Notes: generated by a model from the sequence alone, not told the origin. DNA of 64,000 nucleotides from Eriocheir sinensis (GCF_024679095.1 NW_026111663.1:79501-143500); one strand, 5' to 3'; shown: positions 10,015 to 20,480, numbered from the stretch's first letter. A program made the numbers and translations.

Positions 10015-11324
10015 TTATACCGGTAGCCCACGCCGCTGCTGTTCCTCCTCGCCATTCCTGGACCGTCCACTCGCGCGTTCCATCTCTGTAAGCTGGAATG
10101 TAACAAAGAAAAAATAATGTAATAAAAAAGATAATATATACTTCAACTTAGTCAATGGTTCTTATTTAACAAGCAGCCAAGTCAAAAGTTGCTCTAATGT
10201 TACTTGATTAATGAATTTGTTGAAGTACGTAGCAATATTTAGGTAACTTTCCAAACTTAATGAACACTCCAAGAGAATCTAGTGAAGCGAGAAAGTGTTT
10301 GTGTGACGTTTCATATCTTGGCCATGCAAGAGAACACGTAACTTCTTCTTTTAAAGCTTCTACGTATATCTTTTGGGCCATTAAAAGAAGTTTCTACACT
10401 TAATGAAGTCAACGAAGCAGCAGCCTTACTCACCCACTGGTCCAGCACCCTCAGGCCCTCCACACAGCCGGGGCAGCTCACGGCCGAATCGTAATCTGAC
10501 ATACGCACCACCACGGAACGCACCCACGCCCTGGTCCTGGCCTGCTGCACGAGATCCACGGACGCCTGCATGTGGTCGGGGAACCTGGTCCAGGGAAGCG
10601 ATCTGAAGGACTCCACCGAGGTCATGGAAGAGCTGCGGGTCATGGTAGAAGGTCCTGCAGCGATCCCGGCAGGCAGTGTGTGTACCGGGCCATGCAGGGA
10701 GGGGGAGGACACAACGAGGCTGGATGGTGGCGTCTGGAAGAGGCTGAAGGGATGGATGAGTGGGTCGAGGTCATCGGTGAGTGCAAGCGGCCGGGAAGGA
10801 CACAAGGGGTATTTGGAGGGCCAACACGGGGTCATGGAGACGCTGGAAAACGCAGGAAGACCAGACGAAGAACAGGACTCGGAGGACACAGCAGTGCCAT
10901 CAGGAGCTTCAGCAGCAGGAGCGGTAGCAGATGCAGTCGTCTCAGCAGCACCAGCAGTAGTAATGGTGGAGGACGTCGTGGGGAAGGAGGTATACGGGTG
11001 GTGGGGTAGGGAGTGGACCCTCGGGAGGACCTTGGGCAGCCGACTTGCAGGACTTGGGTTATTCCGCGCCAGGGAAAGGGGCGCTCTAGCCCTCCTCCTC
11101 CACCGCCTTGCTTCCGCCTTCATTTCTCGACTCCGCTGTGGAAAGAAGACGGCGTTAGAATATGGGTGTGAAGATGACGAACAGAATAAACAGTAGTAAC
11201 AGCAATGATGATAATGACAGGTACACACGGAGCAGACACTCACCCTGCAGCACACCTGGATGAACATGCACACCAGCAGCGCCCACACCATCAGCCCGCC
11301 AACCACCAACACCACGACTGACAT
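10015..11324 (-). CDS. Gene B: single-pass membrane protein with Ser/Thr/Pro-rich region and CxxC motif (gene A paralogue)
   Basis: Hand-assembled: exon 1 11324-11244, exon 2 11135-10434, exon 3 10092-10015 (stop TAA at 10017-10015), 861 nt, 286 residues, the same length as gene A. Both introns are GT-AG and phase 0; both donors are G|GTGAGT, acceptors CCACAG and TTCCAG. The start has A at -3. Exon 1 (27 residues, MSVVVLVVGGLMVW...) is a hydrophobic helix; exon 2 opens with a basic cluster (RRWRRRARA), so the bulk is probably cytosolic. Exon 2 then is Ser/Thr/Ala/Pro-rich and ends with a predicted helix and CPGCVEGLRVLDQW. Exon 3 reads LTEMERASG and is charged. The order membrane exon, low-complexity exon, CxxC-x-EGL, then EME tail matches gene A. 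A frameshifted copy is at 49670-50942. Function unknown. The exon structure is inferred from splice signals. Confidence 0.68.
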
Positions 11325-11434
11325 CCTGATCCGCACGACGGAGGAACAAGACTTCTTCGAAGGAATGGACACGGAGGAGCACCTCTGCTCTCTTCGAAGT
11401 CTGGAGTCAGAATGATTGACCCTTGCCTGACACG

Positions 11435-11443
11435 CCATATATA
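11435..11443 (-). promoter_or_regulatory. TATA-like box upstream of gene B
   Basis: TATATATGG on the minus strand, about 111 nt upstream of the gene B ATG. The same box is at 51053-51061 before the gene B copy, and is altered (TATACTATGG) in the orphan flank at about 19885-19895. Its role is inferred from sequence and distance. Confidence 0.45.
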
Positions 11444-11459
11444 TCCACTCTGACCTCAC

Positions 11460-12049
11460 TCCAGACTCCAGCGCAATACCCCCCCACCAACCCCTGAGAC
11501 CTCACTCCTACCGGCCCCCCACCTGCTCATCGGTCAGGTAAACCCAAGCCTGCTTGGTGGAAGGGCTTCCACGGGTGGATAAAACTAAGTAAAGGAAATG
11601 ATGAGGCGTCGGGAGGGAGAGCTATCCTGATTAATTTTATCCTCAATACATCATTTATATACGTTTGACCGTCTTCATTCATGTTACCGACTAATGTGTG
11701 TTTGATTTACATGACAGTGGAGACGATGAGGATAGGGTGTGAGAACTGTCATTATTTACACTCAATAGCTACATCATTTATACCGTCTTCACCTTATCTA
11801 CTTATGTGTTTAATTGTTTATATGTTTTATGGCCTCCCTTCATCACATTTATCCGTTATGTGCCTCATTCTACTCTACACGCTTCCATTCTCTTTTTTTT
11901 TCTACAGGCCTCATACATCCCATCTTCCTTTTCTCTCCATCATCCCTCCATCTTCATCCTTTTGTATCTGATTTGCGTGTTTCATCGTGTCCATCTCAAC
12001 TCTCCATCATGTATTTCATTATACACCACACGCTTCCATTACCAAATAT
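11460..12049. repeat. Upstream flank of gene B, unit spacer
   Basis: No gene is seen. The sequence is conserved at 51070-51663 and partly at 19900-20480. It includes the words 'cccaagcctgcttggtggaagg', followed by a T-rich stretch with 'catcacatttatccgttatgtg'. Frames of about 90-125 codons here are Tyr/Leu/Ser/His-rich, have no recognisable domain and are judged chance. Confidence 0.7.
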
Positions 12050-12359
12050 TTTTTTATTACAAACTCTCCATAAGATATTTTTAACGCCTCTCCAATGTAC
12101 ATTTCAGTATTTTATTATTTCACTCATTTATATAATTTTTACTTCTGTTTACCATTGCGCCGTCTTACAAGCCGTGAACTATAACTAAATGCAAGGAAAC
12201 AGGAACGTGGGAAAGAAAGAAAAGAACGTTGGTGTTTTCTGCTAATCTTTATTTCTTCCTTAACTATATACAACTTAGGACGGTATGCCACTTAGTCCTA
12301 TATGCTGCTACTAATTTGAAAGGTTACATACAAGCTCGCAAATTAACCTCTTTGTCTAT
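12050..12359. repeat. Start of a broken second unit (copy of 1-316)
   Basis: Collinear with positions 1-316 and with 51664 onward, then interrupted abruptly after 'tttgtctatctact', where a retroelement fragment is joined. In a normal unit gene A would follow; here it is missing. Confidence 0.85.
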
Positions 12360-12941
12360 CTACTAAGCTATCGTCCCTGCACTCACTATGTGATTGCTGA
12401 GTCTATTCCATTCCCCCACCACCCTATTACTAAACCAATGCTTGCATATATCTCTCCTAAATCTATACTTTTCTAATTTAAATCCATTACTGCGAGTTCT
12501 ATCCTGCTGGCTAATTCTCAGTACTTTACTTATATCGCCTTTGTTGTAACCCTTGACCCATTTGAATACTTCTATCAGATCTCCCCGCACTCTTCGTCTT
12601 TCTAGTGAATGTAAGTTTAGATGTTTCAGCCTATTTTGATATGGAAGGTTCCTCAGCCCCTGAATCATCTTGGTCATCCTCCACTGAACTGATTCTAGCA
12701 AGTTGATGTCCATTCTGTAGTGTGGGCACCAAAACTGGATAGCATAATCTAAGTGTGGCCTAACTAACGCTAGATAGAGTCTGTGGATGACCTCTGCATT
12801 CATGTTGGTTACCGTCCTGTTAATAAAGCCTAATACCCTGTTAGCCATATTCCTCGCACTAATACATTGCTTCCTTAGTTTTAGGTCAGAGTTCACTAAC
12901 ACTCCCAAATCCCTTTCACACTCAGACCTGCCTATGCTCAT
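12360..12941 (-). pseudogene. CR1-like family 1 RT C-terminal fragment (minus arm of fold-back)
   Basis: Corresponds to about 4187-4760 of the family 1 copy, from the middle of the thumb region (CERDLGVLVNSDLKLRKQ) to just before the C-terminus (NHIVSAGTIA). Both ends are abrupt: to the left unit DNA, to the right an inverted piece of the same element. It has no RT active site. Confidence 0.9.
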
Positions 12942-13641
12942 GGGATAAGAGGGAAGGTATTTGATTGGATTAAGGCGTGGATTAGCGACAGGAAACAGAG
13001 AGTTACCATTAACGGTAAAAAAAAAATCCGAATGGTGTAATGTTACCAGTGGGGTTCCTCAAGGTTCAGTTTTAGGCCCGCTTCTATTCATTATCTACAT
13101 CAATGACATAGACAATGGGATAACTAGTGACATAGGTAAATTTGCAGATGACACCAAAATAGGACGCACTATTAGGACAGGGGAGGATGCTAGAGCACTG
13201 CAGGAGGATCTCAACAAACTGTCAGCTTGGTCAGAGAAATGGCAGATGAATTTTAACATCACCAAGTGTAGCGTACTTAGTGTAGGAACACGCAACCCAT
13301 TGCACGGGTATAGTTTAGACTCCACAGCGATAGGCAGGTCTGAGTGTGAAAGGGATTTGGGAGTGTTAGTGAACTCTGACCTAAAACTAAGGAAGCAATG
13401 TGCGAGGAATATGGCTAACAGGGTATTAGGCTTTATTAACAGGACGGTAACCAACAGGAGTGCAGAGGTCATCCTCAGAATCTATTTAGCGTTAGTTAGG
13501 CCACACTTAGATTATGCTGTCCAGTTTTGGTGCCCACACTACAGAATGGACATCAACTTGCTAGAATCAGTTCAGAGGAGGATGACCAAGATGATTCAGG
13601 GGCTGAGGAACCTCCCATATCAAAATAGGCTGAAACATTAA
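12942..13641 (+). pseudogene. CR1-like family 1 RT fragment (plus arm of fold-back)
   Basis: The reverse complement of about 4456-5155. The frame is open for 226 codons and keeps [22 protein letters not shown] and the LVRPHLDYAVQFW region up to NRLKH. A 6-bp deletion removes two residues relative to other copies (KQCARN). It lies head-on against the minus-strand fragment at 12360-12941, with which it shares about 300 bp as an inverted repeat. Confidence 0.9.
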
Positions 13642-14643
13642 TCTTAAAACATGCTGGTGGGGTGAGAAATAATGTGACTGAGAAAAGTAAATGATAAAAA
13701 TAGAGGAAGAAAGTTACCAAATAAGAAAATATGGGAGAATATGAATAAAAGAAGGAGGAGGGAAGATAATGACAGGTAGAGGAGGGGAGATTAGCCTACT
13801 TGTGGGGTGAAAGGATAGAGAAATAAGGTGACTGGGGAAACTAAACGAGGGGAAAAAATACAAGTAGAAGAAAATTAATAAAAAAAAATGTAGGAATATG
13901 GAAGAGAGGAAGAGGAGTGGAGATAATAAATAAAGGGTAGAGGAAGGAGATTGCAAGTTGGGTGAAAGAATAGAGGAATAAGGTGACTGGATAAACTAAA
14001 TGATAAAAAAATATAAGTAAAAGGAAAGTATGATATGAGATAAATGTAAGGGAGATTGAATGAGAGGAGGAGGAGGGATATGATAATGAAGTGACACAAA
14101 GAAAGAACAAACAACAGCAGACCTGCTGGTCCTGACGAGTCTGTTTGTGACAAGCTACACTAACTATCTAATCAAAGGTGGAAGATGAAGGACAGAAAAG
14201 GCGAGGGCTCCTCCCCACCCCCCATCCCTCCAGCCAAAGCTGGCAGAAAAGGAAAAAGAACCATGCAGCATGGAAAAACTGCATGGAAATTATGTAGGAA
14301 AGAGGAAAGAACTACCATTACTGCTACCACTAACCGGGCGATAAAAGCGGACAAGGAAGGTGGATGAAGGAAATTAGTGATAAGGTGAGAGAATATGAGA
14401 GAAATAAAGTTAAGAGAAATAAATAAAAGAATAAATAAACAAATAAAAGGAATAAAGGGGGCAAACTAGAACAGGTAAATCAAAACCAGTAAAAAAACAG
14501 CATAACAATAAAATAGAAAGAAAGAATAGAATAAAACAGAAGTAAAGCAGAACAGTATAATAATAATAATAATATTAATAACAATAATACTAATACTACT
14601 ACTAATAATAAAAGAAGTTAGGAACACAAGATACTGTTACCAG

Positions 14644-14705
<62 letters not shown>

Positions 14706-15117
14706 TAATTAACAGTAAGGTCAGGGCAGGAAGACAGAAAGGTGTGGATGAGGTGGGTTGCGTCAGGTAAGGTCAGGTGAATCAGAACCAGAGAGGGAGA
14801 GAGAAGAATGGGGTAGGAGGGGAAGAAGGGATAAAGGGGAGGAGTATAGGGAGTAGGTGAGGTAAAGATTGAAAATGGGGGAGAGGAGGGTGGGGATGGG
14901 GGAAGGGGTAAGGGATTAAGAAGCGAAATGAGGAAAGGAGAGGCGGAGAAAAGAGAGAGAGGTAAAGGGGGGAAGGAAAGGAGAGGGAGGGAATGAGGTA
15001 GATAGAGGATATGAAGGGGAAGAGGGGGGGAGGAAAATGTTTGAGCTGGGAGGTGGGAAGGAGAGGTCAAAGGAAGGGGGGGTCAGGAGGTGGGTCCTTT
15101 TTAACCCAAGCAGATAG
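13642..15117. repeat. Inverted copy of the unit spacer
   Basis: The reverse complement of the spacer seen at 2590-3810, 46080-47490 and 54240-55400. It contains the inverted pyrimidine tract (now purine-rich at 14705-15117), a (GT)n run at 14646-14703 and the 275-bp segment (about 14095-14370) that is otherwise found only in the 46-51 kb unit. So its source was a unit of that type. The retroelement ORF entering from the right reads straight into it at 15117. Confidence 0.85.
14646..14703. repeat. (GT)n microsatellite
   Basis: Pure GT dinucleotides, the inverted equivalent of the (CA)n at 3018-3060. Confidence 0.95.
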
Positions 15118-17590
15118 ATAAGGTTCATATGACAAATTTCTCAACCTAGGAATCATCTTTGTTACTCTTCGTTGGACCCGTTCCAACTTTTCTATGTCCT
15201 TTCTGTAGTAGGGAGACCAAAACTGTACACAGTACTCTAGACGGGGTCGAACCAACGAATTATACAGTTTTAATATTACTTTTTCCGATTTATTATTAAA
15301 GACTCGTCCGATGAAGCCAACCAATTTGTTTTCAGTTTTAACTACCTCTTAACAATGCTGACCGGGCTTTAAATCGCTTGATATAGTGATTCCAAGATCC
15401 TTTTCTTTACTTACTGCAGAAAGTTGTTGGACATTCATTACGTACCGAACGCGATTGTTATTTTTTCCGATGTGCAACACTTTACATTTGTCAACGTTAA
15501 ATTTCATTTGCCATTGATTGGCCCAACGTGCAAGTCGATCTAGATCTGATTGTAAAGCTTCTTCGTCGAGTGTCGCAGTTACTTTACTAGCAATTTTTGT
15601 GTTATCAGCAAATTTTGATACTTTGCAAGAGAGCCCATCATCGATATCATTAACATAAATTAAGAAGAGCATGGGGCCAAGCACTGATCCTTGAGGTACG
15701 CCGCTTCTGACTTCGAGCCAGTTAGATGTAACACCGTTTAGAACTACTCTCTGTTTCCGCTCAGAGAGCCAGTCCGCAAGCCAATTGTGAATGTTACCCG
15801 AGATACCGTGCGCCAGTAGTTTGCTGAGCAATCGTTGGTGGGGGACCTTATCAAATGCCTTTTGAAAATCCAGATATATGATATCTACTTATCTGCTTTC
15901 ATCGAACACCTCAAAAATATAGTGAAAAAAATCAAGTAAGTTAGTCAAACACGAACGTTTACTGCGGAAGCCATGTTGCGAATTATTTATAATATTATTT
16001 TCTTCAAAGAATTTCACCATATTGTCGCGAATGATAGTCTCCATTAACTTACAAACAATAGATGTCAGGCTAATTGGTCGATAGTTTCCTGGATGAGACT
16101 TGTCCCCCTTTTTGAAAATTGGTGTGACATTTGCAAGTTTCCAATCCGACGGAACTTTTCCAGCTGTTAAAGATTTATTGAATATGATGGCGAGCGGTTT
16201 ACAAATTTGATGTTTGATTTCTTTTAAGACCCTAGGGGTAATTTTGTCTGGACCAGGAGCTTTGCTTACTTTAATCTTTTCAATTGTGCGTAAAATGTCA
16301 CTTTCTACGATGAGCACGCCACTTAACATCTTTTCGGCCCTTCTAACCTCCAGCGGTTGAGCTGATAAACAATCTTCGTCGGTAAATACGGATGCGAAAA
16401 AGTTATTTAGGATTGTAGCCATTTCATTTTCATCGTTCGTGTGGTTACCATTTTCATTAGCAAGCGGTCCGATACCACAAGTGAGTGACTTTTTATTATT
16501 AACATAGCTAAAAAATTCTTTAGGATTAGATTTACTTGTTTCCGCTATATATTCTTCAAGATTTTTCTTGCTTCGTTTTATTAAGTTCTTGGTTTCGCGG
16601 CGAATTCTGTCCAACTCTAGTTTGTCAGCCTCACTCTGAGTTGATATGTATCTACTGTATACGCATTTTTTATGAGATAGGCTATTTTGAATTTCGTTAT
16701 TCCACCATTTGGGTTTCTTCTTAAAAGCTGAACGTCTGTTACGATAGGGTACGCATATGCTTATAGCATTGTTCAATATTGTGGTGAAGGCCCCCCAAAA
16801 TTTATCAATATCTGTTTCCGCCGTGATTTCAGTCCAGTCAGAATTATTTAGTATTGATCGGAGTCTTACGAAATTCGCTCTCTGATAATCAGGCACCTTT
16901 TCTTTACTAGGAGTTACTTTACTTTCTTTTATATTGATGCTGAAGGTGATTGTTCGGTGATCGCTAGAACTAAAAATTGGACCAACATTTACTTCGTTAA
17001 CTAGATCAGCTGTCGTTGAAAAGATAAGGTCAAGTATATTATTTTCCCGAGTCGGTTCTTGAACGTGTTGATGCAAATCACTTTCTAGTAAATTTGTGTA
17101 CAGGTCGAGCCCTGTATGACAGTTCAACGGTCCACACCATCTTTTCACTGGCAAGTTAAAGTCCCCAACAATTACTGCCTCGCAACTGCTACTTGTTTAT
17201 AATAATAATTCACTTAATGCGTGGTCGATATCAAGAGTCTGCCTTGGCGGTCTGTAGATAAGCCCAATTACTATTTTATGAGATTTATTTTTAATTTCAA
17301 TGAAGACTGTGTCTACATTGGTTATAATATCTGTTTTCACGGATACTGGATGGAGAGAGTTGTGGATATAAAAGATAACGCCTCCACCCTGTCTGTTCTC
17401 TCTTTCATGACTGAAGATGGTATAACCCGGTAATCTATATTCCGCAATGAAATCTCTATTTGAAGTGTCTATCCAAGATTCTGTGACTCCGATGATGTGA
17501 TAATGATTTGTAGCTGCGAGGACTTCTAAGTCTTCAAATTTGTTACGTAGGATACGAGCGTTTACATACCAAGCTTTAATGTGATTCGAG
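15118..17590 (-). pseudogene. ORF2 (endonuclease-reverse transcriptase) of CR1-like family 2
   Basis: The endonuclease begins near 17590 (YVNARILRNKFEDLE), followed by GVTESWID, an in-frame stop near 17199, then VGDFN and SSDHRTITF. A long open stretch (17154-15889) covers the rest of the endonuclease, the linker and early RT motifs (APGPDKITPRVLKEI, NYRPISLTSIV, NSQHGFRSKRSCLTN). After one more break, 15831-15349 has [14 protein letters not shown] and FADNTKIA. The second catalytic Asp of FADD is Asn here, which should abolish polymerase activity. The last piece (15324-15118) runs through LVRPRLEYCVQFW and stops being element-like after LSYEPYL. Confidence 0.9.
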
Positions 17591-17618
17591 TCAGGGGTTT
17601 TGCGGGTTGAGTGCTCCC

Positions 17619-18895
17619 TTACGGTGGAGCTGCTGGTGTTCTCGCCTCCGCGTTTTTTGGCTTTCGAAGAGCCACTTGGTCACAGAGCAGCCTCCCGAAA
17701 CGGGCTGCTCCAACAGGGTTTAAATGGATGCCATCAGGAAGGAACAAGTCTGAATCGTAGTAAAAATTGTTCCACAAATTAGCGAACTGGACGTTTTCTT
17801 GTGAGTAAAGGGACTGAAGTCTGTTGTTTGTGCTGAAAGCCTTACTGTAAAAGCTAGATTCGGCACCGACCCTCGGGAGGATTCCTGAGATTATGATGTT
17901 ACTGGCATCTGTTTTACGTTTATACTGCTTGATCATGCGGCGGTATTTCTCAAGCAGTTCCTCAGAACGGGTTGTCTTTACGTCATTCGTCCCCGCGTGA
18001 ATGACAAAGAGGGTGTTTCGGTCGGCATTTCTCGTGACATCATCGCACGCTGCGGTGATGTCATCCAGTCTGGCACCTGCATAGCAGTAACGTTTTCTGC
18101 GGCCGTTTGATGAACGACCACAGAACTCAATCAGCTGCCCACGCACCATGGAGTCCCCAACTAGGCGAGTCTCGAACTCATCCTCCATGGTGTCTGCCAG
18201 CACCTGGAACCTATTGAAGGTAGTGGGGGTCAGTAAATCCTTGGTTGCCTGCTTCGGTTTGGCTCCATTCCTTACAGGTTGGAACCCGACATCCTGTGAA
18301 GCAGGAAGAGAAGCGTTAAGTGGGGCAGGCTGGAAGTTGTCCTGTGGGGCAGGCTGGGAGTTAGCCTGTGAAGCAGGCTGGGGGTTAGCCTGTGAGGCAG
18401 GCTGGGGGTCAGCCTGTGAGGCAGGCTGGCGGTTTTCCTGTGAGGCAGACTGGGGGTTAGCCTGTGCGGCAGGCTGGGGGTTAGCCTGTGAGGCAGGCTG
18501 GGGGTAGCCTGTGAGGCAGGCTGGGGGTTAGCCTGTGAGGCAGGCTGGGGGTTAGCCTGTGAGGCAGGCTGGGGGTTAGCCTGTGAGGCAGGCTAGGAGT
18601 CAACCTGTGAGGCAGGTAACACGTCCTCCCGTGAAGCAGGAGGGTCGTCTGGAGAGGGTACAGTCTCGGTGGAGGGCCTCTCCACCATCGATGGTGGAGT
18701 CACTGTCACATTACTTAAAACAAATTCCTGAAGGGCTACGAATTTCTTTTCAAGATCATTATGCTTGACTTTCCATTCAGTCACAGCCTTCTGAAGATGT
18801 AGTCTTTGAACGCAGAGGCGGCAAGTTTTACTCAGCTGGAAGAACTGAGCTGCAAATCGTCCCGGACAGACGTCACACTTAAGGTTCGAAGGCAT
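17619..18895 (-). pseudogene. ORF1 of CR1-like family 2: zinc finger, octapeptide repeats, SGNH domain
   Basis: I place the start at 18895 because the first residues form a zinc-binding pattern (CDVCPG...CRLCVQ), just as in family 3. A probable coiled coil follows (VKHNDLEKKFVALQEF), then a tandem octapeptide region from the minisatellite at 18318-18614, then the SGNH domain in the 18203-17619 frame: GDSMVRGQL, HAGTNDVKTTRSEELL, DGIHLNPVGAARFG. The frame is broken by a CAG-to-TAG change near 18595 and a unit lacking one base near 18495. Zinc-finger plus esterase ORF1 proteins are known in the CR1 group, where they are thought to bind RNA and perhaps lipid or membrane; the role here is inferred. 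Confidence 0.85.
18318..18614. repeat. 24-bp coding minisatellite inside ORF1
   Basis: About 12 head-to-tail units of 'gtgaggcaggctgggggttagcct', 24 bp each, so every unit encodes eight residues (minus strand SQANPQPA-type) without changing frame. Outer units are more diverged than central ones, the usual sign of expansion by slippage or unequal exchange from within. One unit near 18495 is 23 bp. Confidence 0.92.
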
Positions 18896-19189
18896 TGTTA
18901 GAAATTTAAGCGAGTTTGGGCAAATATTAAAAGCGCTTTCGAAAAAACTTAAATTGTGACCATAAATTGAATTGTATAAAAATTGTGCATGGAAATTAGA
19001 TACTGCTGTGTTAGATGCCTCCAACACTGGGAGTTCGCTCCCACAGGGTCTTGAAAACGCCTCAAAGACCAATCGCTTGTCCTGAGCCTCGGTCACGAGA
19101 GAGACTTTCACAACCCGGCGCTTTTCAGCTATTGTCCTCGAAGTTTTATCCCATAGAACGGGGCCGGCGTAGTCACTCAGAGCAGAGCT

Positions 19190-19596
19190 GGCAAGGGAGG
19201 AGAGGAACCAGCAATTCGTTCCCACTTTCCGAAACGTCTAACCCAACTCTGCGACCCTTTCGAGGCCTCGCCAGTGGCACCTGTCACCAGGTGTTCTCCA
19301 CCAACTCTAGAGAGTATCAGACGCCCTTCCTGAGAGACCAAAAAGCTGAAATATTCCTTGAGTATAAGAATAACCCTCAGAAACTCCACCTAGAAGCCGG
19401 GAGGTACAACCTCAAATGGCCCACGGAAGACATCCCTTTCAGGAGAAAACAAGAACCAGCTGTTATGCAGACTAGGGATGGGAGTACCGTCGATAGAGGG
19501 GAGGGACAGGGAGCTCACACCGACAACTGGTTCCCAGGGAGGCTTTTTAGTGTAGAGGTTGCCACACTCCTCTACACCGCAGGCCTAAATAATTAG
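19190..19596 (+). other. Unassigned open frame between two transposon regions
   Basis: The plus frame is open from before 19190 to a TAG stop at 19594-19596. The residues after about 19230 look less biased than random DNA (FLRDQKAEIFLEYKNN, HLEAGRYNLKWPTED, PFRRKQEPAVMQTRDG). The part before 19190 is antisense to the family 2 retroelement leader and is not coding. I see no acceptor I would trust. It may be a captured exon, an internal piece of another repeat, or chance. I do not recognise a family. Confidence 0.25.
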
Positions 19597-19824
19597 GCAC
19601 GGTCAAGCTGACTAGGACCCTGGAACTCCAGCCATTGTCTCATAAAGAGATCCTCTGCCTGCAGTCCAATCCACCACTGCTGCTGCCCAGAGGCTTCACC
19701 GTGACCCTGGCACGGGAGACAGATCAGGTATTACACCTTGTCCAAGGGTGACCTGAGACTATGCAAGGCAGGGACGTCTAGTTCCCTGAGGTGAAAACAC
19801 TTCACCCGCATACCCAGAGGAAGA
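19597..19824. other. Spacer, nothing recognised
   Basis: About 230 bp of mixed composition, moderately GC-rich, lying between the open frame above and the start of unit-derived DNA at about 19825. No repeat copy or coding signal recognised. Confidence 0.4.
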
Positions 19825-20480
19825 GGAGGACCTCTGCTCTCTTCGAAGTCTGGAGTCAGAATGATTGACCCTTGCCTGACACGCCATAGTATATCCACTC
19901 TGACCTCACTCCAGACTCCAGCGCAATACCACCAACCCCCGAGACCTCACTCCTACCGGACCTCCCCACCTGCTCATCGGTTAGGTAACCCCAAGCCTGC
20001 TTGGTGGAAGGGCTTCCACGGGTGGATAAAACTAAGTAAAGGAGATGATGAGGTGTAGGGAGGGAGAGCAATCATGATTAATTTTATCCTCAATACATAA
20101 TTTATATACGTTTGACCGTCTTCATTCATGTTATCTACTAATGTGGGTTTGATTTACATGACAGTGGAGACGATGAGGATAGGGTGTGAGAACTGTCATT
20201 ATGTATACGCATACCTTCTTCACCTTATCTACTTATGTGTTTGTTTATATGTTTTATGGCCTCCCTTCATCACATTTATCCGTTATGTGCTTCTTTCTAC
20301 TCCACACGCTTCCATTCTATTTTTTCCACAGGTCTCATACATCCCATCTTCCTTTTCTTTCCATCATCCCTCCATCTTCAATTCTTCATCCTTTTTTTTG
20401 TATTTGATTGCATGTTTCATCGCCTCCATCTCATCTCTCCAGTATGTGTTTGATTCTACACCACATGCTTCACTTTAACA
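19825..20480. repeat. Orphan copy of gene B 5' leader, promoter and upstream flank
   Basis: Matches about 11380-12030: the leader 'cctctgctctcttcgaagtc', the 'cctgacacgccata' box region (TATA-like word altered), 'cccaagcctgcttggtggaagg' and the T-rich upstream part, with small deletions. The gene B coding exons that should lie to the left are absent. It is more diverged than the other copies, so it is probably older or under no constraint. Confidence 0.85.

Larger units (their letters stand above)
15118..18895 (-). mobile_element. CR1-like non-LTR retrotransposon, family 2 (3'-truncated, inactive)
   Basis: Minus strand. ORF1 starts at about 18895 and ORF2 at about 17590; the 3' end is cut off within the RT C-terminal domain at about 15118, so the expected tail is missing. 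Codons differ widely from family 1, while the domain order (zinc-finger/SGNH ORF1, then endonuclease-RT ORF2) is the same. Sequence at 18896-19190 may be its 5' UTR. Confidence 0.85.

Noticed and set aside
10570..11196. 208-codon plus frame (and 143-codon copy at 50196-50627)
   Set aside because: Antisense to gene B exon 2, with no splice or codon support. The minus-strand exon has consistent splice sites and a paralogue.
11681..12188. T-rich frames of 90-168 codons in the gene B upstream flank (also 20128-20478, 51299-51805)
   Set aside because: The three copies carry different frameshifts and residues are Leu/Ser/His/Tyr-biased from T/C-rich DNA.
12360..13641. Twin-priming (5' inversion during retrotransposition) as the explanation of the head-on RT fragments
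   Set aside because: The two arms overlap in element sequence and the inversion continues into non-element spacer DNA, which twin priming would not produce.
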